Part shown: in pieces, positions 50,451-59,198 of the stretch
Layout of the letters: each line of letters begins with the position of its first letter
Numbering within the stretch: position 1 is the first letter of the stretch
From: Bradyrhizobium yuanmingense
Lineage (GTDB): Bacteria; Pseudomonadota; Alphaproteobacteria; Rhizobiales; Xanthobacteraceae
Assembly (NCBI RefSeq): GCF_029167105.1
Contig: NZ_JARFML010000019.1
Location: forward strand, 88,582 to 152,581
Direction: 5' to 3'
Length of the DNA: 64,000 bases
Program-made: the position numbers and the translations under genes
The notes under the pieces: generated by a model
Database searches by the model: none
What the model was told of the DNA's origin: nothing
What the model saw: only the letters and a program-made list of their open reading frames with translations

Positions 50451-51302
50451 ATGCCTTTCAAATTCATCCACCTCACCGACACGCATCTGGCGAATCCCGG
50501 CGCGACGCTCTACGGGCTCGATCCGCGCGACCGGCTGGACGCCGCGATCGCCGACATCAACAAGCACCAGTCCGACGCTGCCTTTGCGGTCGTGACCGGC
50601 GACCTCACCCATTGGGGCGAGGCTCAATCCTACGCCAACTTCGCCGAAGCGATGGCGGCGCTGAAAATTCCCTACATCGCGATGGTCGGCAATCACGACA
50701 AGCGCGTCACCTGCCTCGACGCGCTGAAGGCGGCGCCGCGCGATGCAAACGGCTTCGTGCAGGGCACGCGCACCACCGAGCATGGCCTGTTCGTCTTCCT
50801 CGACACGCTGGACGAGACCAGCCATGCCGGCGAGATGTGCGAAAGGCGTCTCGGCTGGCTGGCGAGCACGCTCGCTGCCGCGCCCGACGACCAGGAATTC
50901 GTCGTGTTCATGCACCATCCGCCGTTCCCGGTCGGCGTCCACGCCATGGACGAGATCGCGCTGAAGCAGAGCGCCGAATTCGCGGAAGTCATCGCGCCCT
51001 ATCGCGCGCGGATCCGCCACCTGTTCTTCGGCCATGTGCACCGGCCGATCTTCGGCAGCTACGGCAAGATCCCGTTCTCGACGCTGCGCGGCACCAACCA
51101 CCAGGTCTGGTTCGAGCTCGACGTCGCGGCCAACGAGCATCTCGCCAGCCACGAGCCGCCGGCCTATGGCGTCGTGCTGATCGACGATGAGAACATCGTC
51201 GTGCACAGCCATGACTTCCTCGACCAGAGCCTGCGCTTCCCCTTCGAGCCGCCAGCAGGAGTGGACGGCCGCGACTACGCGCTCAATTTCCGGGCGCGAT
51301 GA
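50451..51302 (+). CDS. Class III metallophosphodiesterase (GpdQ/CpdA-like)
   Basis: 283 residues with the full calcineurin-like metal set: DTH in FIHLTDTHLANPG, GD in VVTGDLTHWGEA, the GNHD motif in AMVGNHDKRV, HH in VVFMHHPPFPVG and GHVHRP in LFFGHVHRPIFGS. This pattern fits GpdQ (glycerophosphodiester) or CpdA (cAMP) enzymes. Its stop is one base before the ABC importer genes begin, so a phosphodiester-import-and-cleavage operon is inferred (the Ugp system of enterobacteria uses a different GDPD-fold enzyme, UgpQ). ATG 50451 is the start; an upstream in-frame ATG at 50409 is less likely. Confidence 0.92.
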   Translation: MPFKFIHLTDTHLANPGATLYGLDPRDRLDAAIADINKHQSDAAFAVVTGDLTHWGEAQSYANFAEAMAALKIPYIAMVGNHDKRVTCLDALKAAPRDANGFVQGTRTTEHGLFVFLDTLDETSHAGEMCERRLGWLASTLAAAPDDQEFVVFMHHPPFPVGVHAMDEIALKQSAEFAEVIAPYRARIRHLFFGHVHRPIFGSYGKIPFSTLRGTNHQVWFELDVAANEHLASHEPPAYGVVLIDDENIVVHSHDFLDQSLRFPFEPPAGVDGRDYALNFRAR

Positions 51303-51303
51303 G

Positions 51304-52254
51304 ATGAGCCTCGCTGAGCCCGCGGCTCTCCCGGTCGCGACGTCGGCGGCACCGCGTCTGCACCTTCTGAAGCGCTTCACGAGCCGCTTCAAGGCCTCGC
51401 TGCCGGCCTATCTGCTGCTCCTGCCCTCGCTGGTCTTCCTCGCGCTGTTCACCTATGGCGCGATGGGGCGCGTGCTGATCGATGCGCTCTATCAGCGCGC
51501 CACACCGAAGGCGCCGGTCCGCTTCGTCGGCCTTGAGAACATCAGCGCGGTGCTCGCCGACCCCGCCTTCGCCGGCGCCGTCGTCAACAATTTGATCTAC
51601 GCCTTCGGCACGGCGGTGCCGAGCATCGCGCTTGCCCTGTTGTTCGCGCTGGCGCTGTCGCGCACCCATGCGGTGACCAGCGCGCTGCGCGCCGCGCTGT
51701 TCCTGCCGGTGCTGATCCCGATGGTCGCGGCCTCGGCGCTGTTCCTGTTCATCTTCCTGCCCAATGTCGGCCTGCTCGACTATTACATCGGCCGGCTGCT
51801 GCCGGTGCTGCCGAACTGGCTCGGCGACGGTGACATCGCGCTCTACGCGATCATGGTCATCACAGTCTGGAAGAACGCCGGCTATTACATGCTGTTCTTC
51901 CTCGCCGGCCTGCAGGCCGTGCCCGAGGATGTGATGGAGGCCGCGCATCTCGACGGCGCCGGGCCGTATCGGCGACTGCGCCACATCATCCTGCCGGAGC
52001 TCAAGCCGACCTTCCTGTTCGTCACCGTCATCGCCACGCTGAATGCGGTGACGCAGGTCGACCACGTCTTCGTCATGACCCAGGGCGGACCATCCAACGC
52101 GACCAACCTCGTGCTGTTCTACATCTACCAGCAAGCGGTCGAGCATTACGACATCGGCAAGGCCTCGGCCGCGACGCTGCTGACGCTGGCCGTGCTGATG
52201 GCCCTCACCGCGCTGTCCTTCCGCACCCTGGCGAACCGCGAGGGCGGGCCATGA
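51304..52254 (+). CDS. ABC sugar/glycerol-phosphate permease (UgpA-like)
   Basis: 316-residue permease with six predicted helices (PAYLLLLPSLVFLALFTYG first) and the EAA loop EAAHLDGAGPYRRLRHIILP, which contacts the ATPase. The MalF/UgpA fold of carbohydrate uptake class 1 importers. It starts at ATG 51304, two bases after the phosphodiesterase stop, and its end overlaps the next permease (ATGA at 52251). Substrate: glycerol-3-phosphate, glycerophosphodiesters or a sugar; not decidable. Confidence 0.92.
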   Translation: MSLAEPAALPVATSAAPRLHLLKRFTSRFKASLPAYLLLLPSLVFLALFTYGAMGRVLIDALYQRATPKAPVRFVGLENISAVLADPAFAGAVVNNLIYAFGTAVPSIALALLFALALSRTHAVTSALRAALFLPVLIPMVAASALFLFIFLPNVGLLDYYIGRLLPVLPNWLGDGDIALYAIMVITVWKNAGYYMLFFLAGLQAVPEDVMEAAHLDGAGPYRRLRHIILPELKPTFLFVTVIATLNAVTQVDHVFVMTQGGPSNATNLVLFYIYQQAVEHYDIGKASAATLLTLAVLMALTALSFRTLANREGGP

Positions 52255-53120
52255 AGCTGATCGATACGCTGTGGAAGGACGCCCCGCTCGCCACCCGCGG
52301 CGAGATCACGCCCAAGCTCGGCTTCGCCCTGACCGTGCTGCTCGCGATGGTCTGGCTGATCCCCTTCCTGTGGATGGTCGTCGCGACGCTGCGCCCGGCC
52401 TCCGACGGCATCAACGCCATGGCCGAGCTGATGCCGAGCCTCAAGCCCACGCTCGACAATGTCAGGGATGCCTGGGAGATCGGCGATTTCCCGCGCTACA
52501 CGCTCAACACCACGATCATCTGCACCGGCATCCTCCTGGTGCAGTTCGTCACGATCACGCTGGCCGGCTTTGCCTTCGCGCGCCTGGATTTCGCCGGCAA
52601 GACGCCGATCTTCTACCTGTTCCTGATGCAGCTGATGCTGGTGCCGGTGCTGCTGATCGTGCCGAACCTGTCGCTGGTGGCGCAGCTCGGTCTCTACGAC
52701 ACGCTCACCGGGGTGATGATGCCGTTCTTCGCCTCGGCCTTCGGCACCTTCCTGATGCGGCAGGCGTTCGAAGCCATTCCGACCGAGCTGGAAGATGCCG
52801 CCCTGATCGACGGCGCCGGTCTGTTCCAGCGCATCCGCCACATCTACGTGCCGCTGTCGATGCCGAGCTTCTCGGCCTTCGCCATCATCTCCGTGACCAG
52901 CCACTGGAACGACTTCCTGTGGCCGCTGATGGTGATCAATTCGCCGGACAAGCGCCCGCTCACGATCGGCCTCTCCGTCTTCACCAAGACCGCCGAAGGC
53001 ACGCAGGCCTGGGGCACGATCGCCGCGGGTACGCTCATGGTGATCGCGCCGCTGCTCGTCGCCTTCCTGATCTTCCAGAAACGCTTCATCAGCTCTTTCG
53101 TCACCTCAGGCATCAAATAG
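52251..53120 (+). CDS. ABC sugar/glycerol-phosphate permease (UgpE-like)
   Basis: 289-residue partner permease of the MalG/UgpE type. The EAA loop is LEDAALIDGAGLFQRIRHIYVP, read in part, with helices such as FALTVLLAMVWLIPFLWMVV. It couples translationally with the previous permease by a 4-base overlap and is followed 11 bases later by the binding-protein gene. Membrane-embedded half of the importer channel. Confidence 0.92.
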   Translation: MKLIDTLWKDAPLATRGEITPKLGFALTVLLAMVWLIPFLWMVVATLRPASDGINAMAELMPSLKPTLDNVRDAWEIGDFPRYTLNTTIICTGILLVQFVTITLAGFAFARLDFAGKTPIFYLFLMQLMLVPVLLIVPNLSLVAQLGLYDTLTGVMMPFFASAFGTFLMRQAFEAIPTELEDAALIDGAGLFQRIRHIYVPLSMPSFSAFAIISVTSHWNDFLWPLMVINSPDKRPLTIGLSVFTKTAEGTQAWGTIAAGTLMVIAPLLVAFLIFQKRFISSFVTSGIK

Positions 53121-53131
53121 GAGATTTTCCG

Positions 53132-54463
53132 ATGCTGTTCTCCCGCAGGCTCATGCTCGGCCTTGCCATGGTAGGCACCATGGCAGGCGCCCTCGCCGTT
53201 CCGGCCAAGGCCGAAGGTCCGACCGAGGTCGACCTGTTCTTCCCCGTCCCCGTCGACGGCAAGCTCGCCCGCGACATGGGTACCCTGATCAAGGAGTTCA
53301 ACGAGACTCATCCGGCGATCAAGGCGACGGCCGTCTACACCGGCTCCTATGACGACACGCTGATCAAGACCCGCGCCGCGATCAAGGCCGGCAAGCCGCC
53401 GGCCGCCGTGATCATGTCGGCGAACTTCCTGCTGGACATGCAGATCGAGAACGAGCTCACCAATCTCGATGCGCTGATCAAGGCCGACGGCACCACCAAG
53501 GAGCAGTTCCTCGGCCAGTTCTTCCCGGCGCTGCACGGCAATGCCGTGATCAACCGCTCGGTCTACGGCGTGCCGTTCCACAATTCGACGCCGCTGCTCT
53601 ACATCAACGCCGACAAGGCCAAGGAAGCCGGCCTTGATCCGAGCAAGCCGCCGCAGACCTGGGCCGAGCTCACCGACTGGGCCAAGAAGCTGACCAAGCG
53701 CGAGGGCGACAAGGTGACCCAATGGGGCATCGCGATCCCCTGCGCCTACGATTATTGCGGCTGGATGATGGAAACGCTCACCATGAGCAATGGCGGGCGC
53801 TACTACAACGAGGAGTTCGGCGGCGAGGTCTATTACGACACGCCCTCGATGCTGGGTGCACTGACCTGGTGGAACGACCTGATCCACAAGCACAAGGTCC
53901 ACACGCCCGGCGCCACGCCTGGCCCCGCCGTCAGCACCTCCTTCATCTCGGGCAATGCCGCGATGATGATGCTGTCGACGGGCTCGCTCACCTATGTGCG
54001 CGACAATGCCAAGTTCAACTACAAGGTCGCCTTCATTCCGCGCAACGTCCGCAACGCGGTGCCGATCGGCGGCGCCTCCCTGATCATGCCGGCCGGGTTA
54101 GATGCCGACAAGCAGAAGGCCGCCTGGACGCTGATCAAGTGGATGACCTCGCCGGAGAAGAGCGGCTGGTGGAGCCGCGCCACCGGCTATTTCGCGCCGA
54201 ACATGGCCACCTACAAGACGCCGGAGATGGTCGAATTCCTGGGCAAGAACCCGGACGCCAAGACCGCCGTCGAGCAGCTCGACGTCGCAAAGCCGTGGTT
54301 TGCGACCTACAAGACCGTCCCGGTCCGCAAGAACCTCGAGGACGAGGTGATGCTGGTCCTCAACGGCAAGAAGCAGCCGAAGGAAGCCCTCGCCGCCGCC
54401 CAGAAGGCCGCCGACGAGACGCTGAAGCCGTACAATGCGGAGACCTCGCTGAAGCTGCCGTAA
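53132..54463 (+). CDS. ABC importer binding protein (UgpB-like)
   Basis: 443 residues. Signal peptide LMLGLAMVGTMAGALAVPAKA, then a class 1 extracellular solute-binding fold: VDLFFPVPVDGKLARDMG, VYTGSYDDTLIKTRAAIKAG, PPAAVIMSANFLLDMQIEN and YGVPFHNSTPLLYINADKA. GGAG precedes ATG 53132; the open frame from 52271 is spurious. The third importer component; no ATP-binding subunit is encoded here, so an ATPase from elsewhere (UgpC/MsiK-like) must serve. Two binding-protein features, the size and the Tyr-rich pocket region, fit UgpB-like proteins; the ligand is unknown. Confidence 0.92.
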   Translation: MLFSRRLMLGLAMVGTMAGALAVPAKAEGPTEVDLFFPVPVDGKLARDMGTLIKEFNETHPAIKATAVYTGSYDDTLIKTRAAIKAGKPPAAVIMSANFLLDMQIENELTNLDALIKADGTTKEQFLGQFFPALHGNAVINRSVYGVPFHNSTPLLYINADKAKEAGLDPSKPPQTWAELTDWAKKLTKREGDKVTQWGIAIPCAYDYCGWMMETLTMSNGGRYYNEEFGGEVYYDTPSMLGALTWWNDLIHKHKVHTPGATPGPAVSTSFISGNAAMMMLSTGSLTYVRDNAKFNYKVAFIPRNVRNAVPIGGASLIMPAGLDADKQKAAWTLIKWMTSPEKSGWWSRATGYFAPNMATYKTPEMVEFLGKNPDAKTAVEQLDVAKPWFATYKTVPVRKNLEDEVMLVLNGKKQPKEALAAAQKAADETLKPYNAETSLKLP

Positions 54464-54492
54464 AACCGGCAGTCCATCGCACGCACATCATT

Positions 54493-54517
54493 CGGCGCTC
54501 CGCCAAGCGGGGCGCCG
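54493..54517 (+). terminator. Hairpin after the binding-protein gene (weak)
   Basis: CGGCGCTCCGC (54493-54503) pairs with GCGGGGCGCCG (54507-54517) with one wobble and a 3-base loop. No T-run follows, so a Rho-independent terminator is only possible; an mRNA 3-prime stabiliser is another option. Confidence 0.4.
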
Positions 54518-54645
54518 AAATCGTTGGGGGCGCCCCATTAACCCCCCGTCCACCATCCGGGCCGGCCTGCCCACGGTAACCATCGCAATTAACAGACCCT
54601 CAACGCACCCCCGACAAATCTATCAATGTTTCTGGAGATTTCGCC

Positions 54646-54756
54646 GTGGATCTATTGGTTATCGAGTTCCTGGGGCTGGCGCTGGTCGCCATGTGTGTCC
54701 TTGTGGTGGCGCTGCCTTGCGCGCGAAAATCCTCGCAGCGGGTTCGCTACGAATAG
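54646..54756 (+). CDS. Very small membrane protein, 36 residues
   Basis: GTG 54646 with GGAG eight bases upstream; stop TAG at 54754. The product DLLVIEFLGLALVAMCVLVV and a short basic tail (CARKSSQRVRYE) is a single membrane helix with a positive-inside end. Family not recognised; about 115 bp before rnd on the same strand. Very small membrane proteins of this kind are often missed in annotation. Confidence 0.45.
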   Translation: MDLLVIEFLGLALVAMCVLVVALPCARKSSQRVRYE

Positions 54757-54871
54757 GAATTTGGTCGGAAAGAGACGATTCCGGCCAGATGCAAGGCTCG
54801 AATTCGCTTAGAGCCCCTTGACATCACAGCACTTTCGGCAGAACGGCTGATGTACTTGTCATGGGCCGTTC

Positions 54872-56020
54872 ATGGATTTGATTACCACCACCGCTGACCT
54901 CGCGGCTGCCTGCAGCCGGCTGGCCAAGCACCCCGTCATCACAGTCGATACCGAGTTCCTTCGCGAGACCACCTATTACCCGCTGCTGTGCGTGGTGCAG
55001 ATGGCGAGCGCCGAGGAAGCCGTGGTCATCGACACCCTGGCCGAGGGGATCGATCTCAAGCCGTTCTTCGAGCTGATGGGCAACGAGGGCGTGCTCAAGG
55101 TGTTTCACGCCGCCCGCCAGGACATTGAGATCATCTGGCACCAGGCGGGCATCATCCCGCACCCGGTGTTCGACACCCAGGTGGCTGCGATGGTGCTCGG
55201 TTACGGCGACAGCATCGCCTATGACGCGCTGGTCGAGAAGGTCACCGGCCACCGCCCGGACAAGACCCACCGCTTCACCGACTGGTCGCGCCGGCCGCTG
55301 ACCAAGGAGCAGATGCATTACGCGGTCTCCGACGTCACCCATCTGCGCGACGTGTTCGCCGCGCTCGACGCCGACCTGAAGAAGCGCCGCCGCAGCGAAT
55401 GGGTCTCCATCGAGATGGAGGTCCTGACCTCGCCCCGCACCTATGATTTCCATCCCGAGCGCGCCTGGGAGCGCCTGAAGACGCGGGTCCGCAAGCCCAA
55501 GGACCTCGCGGTGCTGATGGAGGTCGCGGCCTGGCGCGAACAGGAGGCGCAGAGCCGCGACGTGCCGCGCGGCCGCGTGCTGCGCGACGAAGCCGTCACC
55601 GACATCGCGACCCACGCGCCGACCACGCTGGAGAAGCTCGCCCACCTTCGCTCGGTGCCGAAGGGGTTTGAGAAATCCAAATGGGGCGCCGACATCATCG
55701 CCGCGGTCGAGCGCGGGCTGGCGCGAGACTTCTCGAAGCTGCCCAAGCTGGAGAAACCGCGCAACAATTCCAACGGCGCCGCCATCGTCGAGCTGTTGAA
55801 GGTGCTGTTGCGGATGACCGCCGAGCGCCACGCGGTCGCAAGCAAGGTGATCGCGACCGTCGACGATCTCGAAGAGATCGCCGCGGACGATGAGGCCGAC
55901 GTGCCCGCCTTGCGCGGTTGGCGCCGCGAGCTGTTCGGCGACGCCGCGCTGAAGCTCAAGCGCGGCGAGCTCGCGCTCGCGATCGAGAAAGGCCGTGTGA
56001 TCGGGGTGCAGCGGGCGTAG
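54872..56020 (+). CDS. rnd: Ribonuclease D
   Basis: 382 residues, standard. DEDD exonuclease motif I is VITVDTEFLRETTYYPLL, motif II FHAARQDIEIIWHQ, and motif III MHYAVSDVTHLRDVF with the Tyr/Asp pair; an HRDC domain follows (WREQEAQSRDVPRGRVLRD). It trims the 3-prime ends of tRNA and other RNAs. ATG 54872 begins at MDLITTTADL. In many alphaproteobacteria aspS and rnd are close neighbours; here about 7 kb (selO, REP/RAYT, importer) separates them. Confidence 0.96.
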   Translation: MDLITTTADLAAACSRLAKHPVITVDTEFLRETTYYPLLCVVQMASAEEAVVIDTLAEGIDLKPFFELMGNEGVLKVFHAARQDIEIIWHQAGIIPHPVFDTQVAAMVLGYGDSIAYDALVEKVTGHRPDKTHRFTDWSRRPLTKEQMHYAVSDVTHLRDVFAALDADLKKRRRSEWVSIEMEVLTSPRTYDFHPERAWERLKTRVRKPKDLAVLMEVAAWREQEAQSRDVPRGRVLRDEAVTDIATHAPTTLEKLAHLRSVPKGFEKSKWGADIIAAVERGLARDFSKLPKLEKPRNNSNGAAIVELLKVLLRMTAERHAVASKVIATVDDLEEIAADDEADVPALRGWRRELFGDAALKLKRGELALAIEKGRVIGVQRA

Positions 56021-56040
56021 GGCTTCGTCGCTTCCGCAGC

Positions 56041-56190
56041 GTCATTGCAAGCCAACGGGTCCGCGCGGCGCGCGGCCCGATGACAGGCTCCGCGAAGCAA
56101 TCCAGAGTCCTTTTCCGCGGAAACAGTCTGGATTGCTTCGTCGCCACCGCAAAATCGCTTCGCGATTTCGCGCGGGCTCCTCGCAATGAC
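56041..56190. repeat. Palindromic repeat of GTCATTGCGAGCG family, expanded
   Basis: GTCATTGCAAGCCAACGGG (56041) with GCGAAGCAATCCAGAG is mirrored by GTCTGGATTGCTTCG and TCCTCGCAATGAC (ends 56190). Compared with 46075, an extra GC-rich block and a TCGCTTCGCGATTTCGCG palindrome are inserted. It separates rnd from the convergent aminotransferase. Confidence 0.65.
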
Positions 56191-56208
56191 GAGGAGAGAG
56201 CGAGGCCC

Positions 56209-57591
56209 TTACGCCGGCGTCAGCTTCGCGACTTCGCTCTTCATGTCGTTCAGCACGCCGGAGATCGCGTCCACCAGCTCGTCGATCTGGGCCTTGGTCG
56301 TGATCAGCGGCGGGCAGATGGCGATGGCGTCGAGCATGTTGCGCGAGATCACGCCGCGCTCCTGGAGCATGCGGCTGGCGATGCCGCCGACGGCGCCCGG
56401 CGTAGTGGCTGCGGTCTTGCGCGCCTTGTCGAGCACGAGCTCGAGCGCTGCGATCATGCCGACGCCGCGAACCTCGCCGACCAGCGGGTGGCTGGCGAGT
56501 TCACGCAAGCGGCCCTGCATGTACGCACCGAGCTCGGCCGCATGTGCGACGAGGCCGCGCTCCTCGATGATCTTGAGGTTCTCCAGCGCAATCGCCGAGC
56601 CGACCGGATGGCCGCCCGCGGTGAAGCCGTGGCCGAGCACGCCGATCTTGTTGCTCTCGTCCGCGATCGGCTCGAACATGCGGTCGTTCAGGATGATCGC
56701 CGAGAGCGGGAAATAGCTCGATGTGATCTGCTTGGAGACGACGATCGCATCGGGCTTGATGCCGTAGGTCTCGCAGCCGAACATCTTGCCAGTGCGGCCG
56801 AAACCGCAGATCACCTCGTCGGCGACCAGGAGAATGTCGTACTTCTTCAGGACCTTCTGGATCTTGTCCCAATAGGTCGCCGGCGGCACCACGACACCGC
56901 CCGCCCCCATCACCGGCTCGCCGAAGAACGCCGCGATCGTATCCGGCCCTTCCTTCTGGATCAGGGCGTCGAGCTCCTCGGCCCGGCGCGTGGCGAAGGC
57001 TTCCTCGCTCTCGCCGGGGGCGCCGTCCTTGTAGAAGTGCGGCGAGCCCGTATGCAGGATGTTCGGCAGCGGCAGGTCGAACGAGCGGTGGTTGTTCGGC
57101 AGGCCCGTGAGGCTGGCGGATGCGATGGTGACGCCGTGATAGGCACGCAGGCGGCTGATCACCTTCTTGCGCTGCGGTTGGCCGAGCGCGTTGGAGCGAT
57201 AGGCGATCAGCTTCAACACGGTGTCGTTCGCTTCCGAGCCGGAATTGGTGAAGAACACCTTGCTCATGGGCACCGGCGCGAGCGCGACCAGCTTCTCGGC
57301 GAGGTCGATCGAGGGACCGTGCGATTTGGCGGAGAACGTATGGTAGAACGGCAGCGCCTGCATCTGCTTGTGCGCCGCCTCGACCAGTCGCTTCTCGTTG
57401 AAGCCGAGCCCGACGCTCCACAGGCCCGCCATCGCTTCGAAATAGCGCTTGCCCGACGCGTCGAAGACGTAAGGCCCCTCGCCGCGCTCGATCACCAGTG
57501 GACCGGCCTGCTGATGCGTGCGCGCATTGGTGTAGGGATGGAGCTGATAGGCCACATCCCGGGCCTCTTGCGAATTGGGCAGCATGGACAT
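56209..57591 (-). CDS. Class III aminotransferase (omega-amino acid type)
   Basis: 460-residue PLP enzyme. Signatures: FFTNSGSEANDTVLKL, RAYHGVTIASASLTGL, LVADEVICGFGRTGKMFG and the PLP lysine in AIVVSKQITSSYFPLSA. This family transfers amino groups from omega-amino acids or polyamines (beta-alanine, GABA, putrescine) to pyruvate or 2-oxoglutarate. ATG 57591 is used (MSMLPNSQEARD). No partner genes indicate the substrate. Confidence 0.94.
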   Translation of the reverse strand: MSMLPNSQEARDVAYQLHPYTNARTHQQAGPLVIERGEGPYVFDASGKRYFEAMAGLWSVGLGFNEKRLVEAAHKQMQALPFYHTFSAKSHGPSIDLAEKLVALAPVPMSKVFFTNSGSEANDTVLKLIAYRSNALGQPQRKKVISRLRAYHGVTIASASLTGLPNNHRSFDLPLPNILHTGSPHFYKDGAPGESEEAFATRRAEELDALIQKEGPDTIAAFFGEPVMGAGGVVVPPATYWDKIQKVLKKYDILLVADEVICGFGRTGKMFGCETYGIKPDAIVVSKQITSSYFPLSAIILNDRMFEPIADESNKIGVLGHGFTAGGHPVGSAIALENLKIIEERGLVAHAAELGAYMQGRLRELASHPLVGEVRGVGMIAALELVLDKARKTAATTPGAVGGIASRMLQERGVISRNMLDAIAICPPLITTKAQIDELVDAISGVLNDMKSEVAKLTPA

Positions 57592-57787
57592 TTGCGATGA
57601 TCCCTAAAAGCGTCATGACGCCGGCGGGCCGGCGTCATCACTCGATGGCGAGTACTTGTCTCAAGTACTTGGCTATTGCCACGACGCAAAACTTGCAATG
57701 CCAATTCGTCGGCGGCAAGCGCTCAGCAGCGATGCACAAAGCCGCACATGACAGGACCGCGGATCGCAGAATCCGGCTGGGCAGCTC

Positions 57788-57958
57788 TCACGCCGCGCCG
57801 TCGTCGTCCGCTTCGTCGGTGGCGGAAACGGCTTCCCTCACCTCCATCAGCGCCATCGAGAGCAAGTAGACCGTCGTGGGCAGCCCAAGCCTGCGCGCCT
57901 TCTCGGCGGCATGCGACAGATCGCTCGCCAGCTCCTTGAGCTCGTCTCCCCGCGACAA
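57788..57958 (-). CDS. Small hypothetical protein, 56 residues
   Basis: Found by reading: TTG 57958 to stop TGA at 57788, with an in-frame stop just upstream of the TTG. The protein reads SRGDELKELASDLSHAAEKA, then RRLGLPTTVYLLSMALMEV and an acidic tail. It looks helical, and the alanine/leucine pattern is protein-like. GGGG lies upstream. It follows the isochorismatase-like gene on the same strand after 30 bp and may be the last gene of that operon. No function assigned. Confidence 0.5.
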   Translation of the reverse strand: MSRGDELKELASDLSHAAEKARRLGLPTTVYLLSMALMEVREAVSATDEADDDGAA

Positions 57959-57988
57959 TTCTCAACCCCATCGACCGGCCGCGGCCGC

Positions 57989-58552
57989 CTACACCGCAAC
58001 GGCGCCGCTGGTTCTGATCAGTTCGGCGCTGGACTGGATTGTAGCAAAATTCGCAATGACATCCACTACCGCATGCCGGTAGGCCGCAGCATCGTCCGTG
58101 CCCGGCTGCCGGCAAGCCACCGCGTCGGTGATCACATGGTAGCGATGACTGCGGTGAAATCCCTCGACGGCAGTGGCCAGGATGGTCTCGTCCAGGGAAA
58201 AGCCGATCAGGATGCAGCGTGTGGTGCGGATAGCGGACATGTGGCCGACAAACCGCGACGAGCTGTAGGCGGACGGCAGCGGGTGCTCGAACGTCATCTC
58301 GCCCGGTTGTGGCCTGGTCTCCGCGATCCAATCGGTCAGCCTGGATGACGGATTGAACCAGGCCGCCTGCGCGATGCGCTTCAGATGCATCACCGGCCAT
58401 AGATTGCTGCGCCACAGCGTCAGGAGTTCCAGGCAGCGCGCCGTCGTCGCATCGCCGTCGCGGATAACGTGACGGCGGCCGGGGGTCAGGTACTCGACCT
58501 GAAGATCCGCACAGACCAGGATCGGCGGATCATCGTGCATCGAAACCAGCAT
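57989..58552 (-). CDS. Isochorismatase-fold protein lacking the catalytic Cys
   Basis: 187 residues. The fold is clear: ILVCADLQVEYLTPGRRHVI with the catalytic Asp16, SAYSSSRFVGHM at the substrate loop, and GFSLDETILATAVEGFHRSH. In cysteine hydrolases of this superfamily the motif is GxxTDxCVxATA; here the Cys position is Thr123 (DETILATA), and the Lys usually found in the strand before SAF is not seen (FEHPLPSAY). So two of the three triad residues are altered. It may be a non-hydrolytic or water-driven vinyl-ether-type enzyme, or a pseudoenzyme. ATG 58552. Second to last gene of an operon divergent from LysR 59904. Confidence 0.8.
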   Translation of the reverse strand: MLVSMHDDPPILVCADLQVEYLTPGRRHVIRDGDATTARCLELLTLWRSNLWPVMHLKRIAQAAWFNPSSRLTDWIAETRPQPGEMTFEHPLPSAYSSSRFVGHMSAIRTTRCILIGFSLDETILATAVEGFHRSHRYHVITDAVACRQPGTDDAAAYRHAVVDVIANFATIQSSAELIRTSGAVAV

Positions 58553-58577
58553 CGAGTTGCGCGCAGCTGCACCTGTT

Positions 58578-59198
58578 TCAGCGGTCGGCGAGCGCGAGGT
58601 CCCGCAGCGGCGAGGTCACCGCCCGCCCGGCCGAGGCATCGAGCACGCCAGGACGGTCCCAATCGCCCTCGGGACGAATGATCACATAGGGATCGCTGTC
58701 CAGCGTGATGGCGTCCGGGCCCGGCTCGATCTCCAGCAGCATCTCCGTGTAGGAGAAATCCGAGAACGTGATCTTGCGGTTGTGACCGAGCGGCTTGGCG
58801 CCGAAATGGGCCCAGAAATCGACCAGCCGGTCCTGCGCCTGGCCGTAGATCTTGCGAAAGCCCTTGCGCTTCACATAATCGACACTGGCCTGCACCAGCT
58901 TGAAGGAGACGCGCGAGCGACGATATTGGTGACGCACCGCAAGCCGCTCCACCTTGGCGAAATCGCCGAAGAAGCGCACCCGCAGGCAGCCCGCAGGCTC
59001 GTTGCCGACGAAGCCGATGAAATGCGCCGCGACCATATCGTTGCCGTCGAACTCCTCCTCGAACGGACAATCCTGCTCGGCGAGGTAGACCGCCGAGCGG
59101 ATGGCGGTCACCAGCATGAGATCGCTTGGGTCGCGCGCGAGGCGGATGGTGACGGCGCGGGAACAGGGCTTGGCGACTGGAATCCTAGTACCGTGCAT
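58578..59198 (-). CDS. GNAT-family acyltransferase
   Basis: 206 residues. GNAT core: VYLAEQDCPFEEEFDGNDMV, AHFIGFVGNEPAGCLRVRFFG and the acyl-CoA loop HQYRRSRVSFKLVQASVDYV, with a helix-strand KGFRKIYGQAQDRLVDFW. The typical Q/RxxGxG/A loop is changed to RxxR here (RRSRVS), so acyl-CoA binding may differ. ATG 59198 has AAGGAG nine bases upstream and lies 14 bp inside the previous gene, indicating coupling; a longer frame to 59306 exists. Middle gene of a four-gene operon; substrate unknown. Confidence 0.8.
   Translation of the reverse strand: MHGTRIPVAKPCSRAVTIRLARDPSDLMLVTAIRSAVYLAEQDCPFEEEFDGNDMVAAHFIGFVGNEPAGCLRVRFFGDFAKVERLAVRHQYRRSRVSFKLVQASVDYVKRKGFRKIYGQAQDRLVDFWAHFGAKPLGHNRKITFSDFSYTEMLLEIEPGPDAITLDSDPYVIIRPEGDWDRPGVLDASAGRAVTSPLRDLALADR

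Noticed and set aside
49690..50595. 301-codon plus-strand frame over the RAYT gene
   Set aside because: It is antisense to the transposase and runs into the phosphodiesterase in another frame.
55918..57600. 560-codon plus-strand frame across the aminotransferase
   Set aside because: Antisense shadow; the minus-strand aminotransferase has all PLP motifs.
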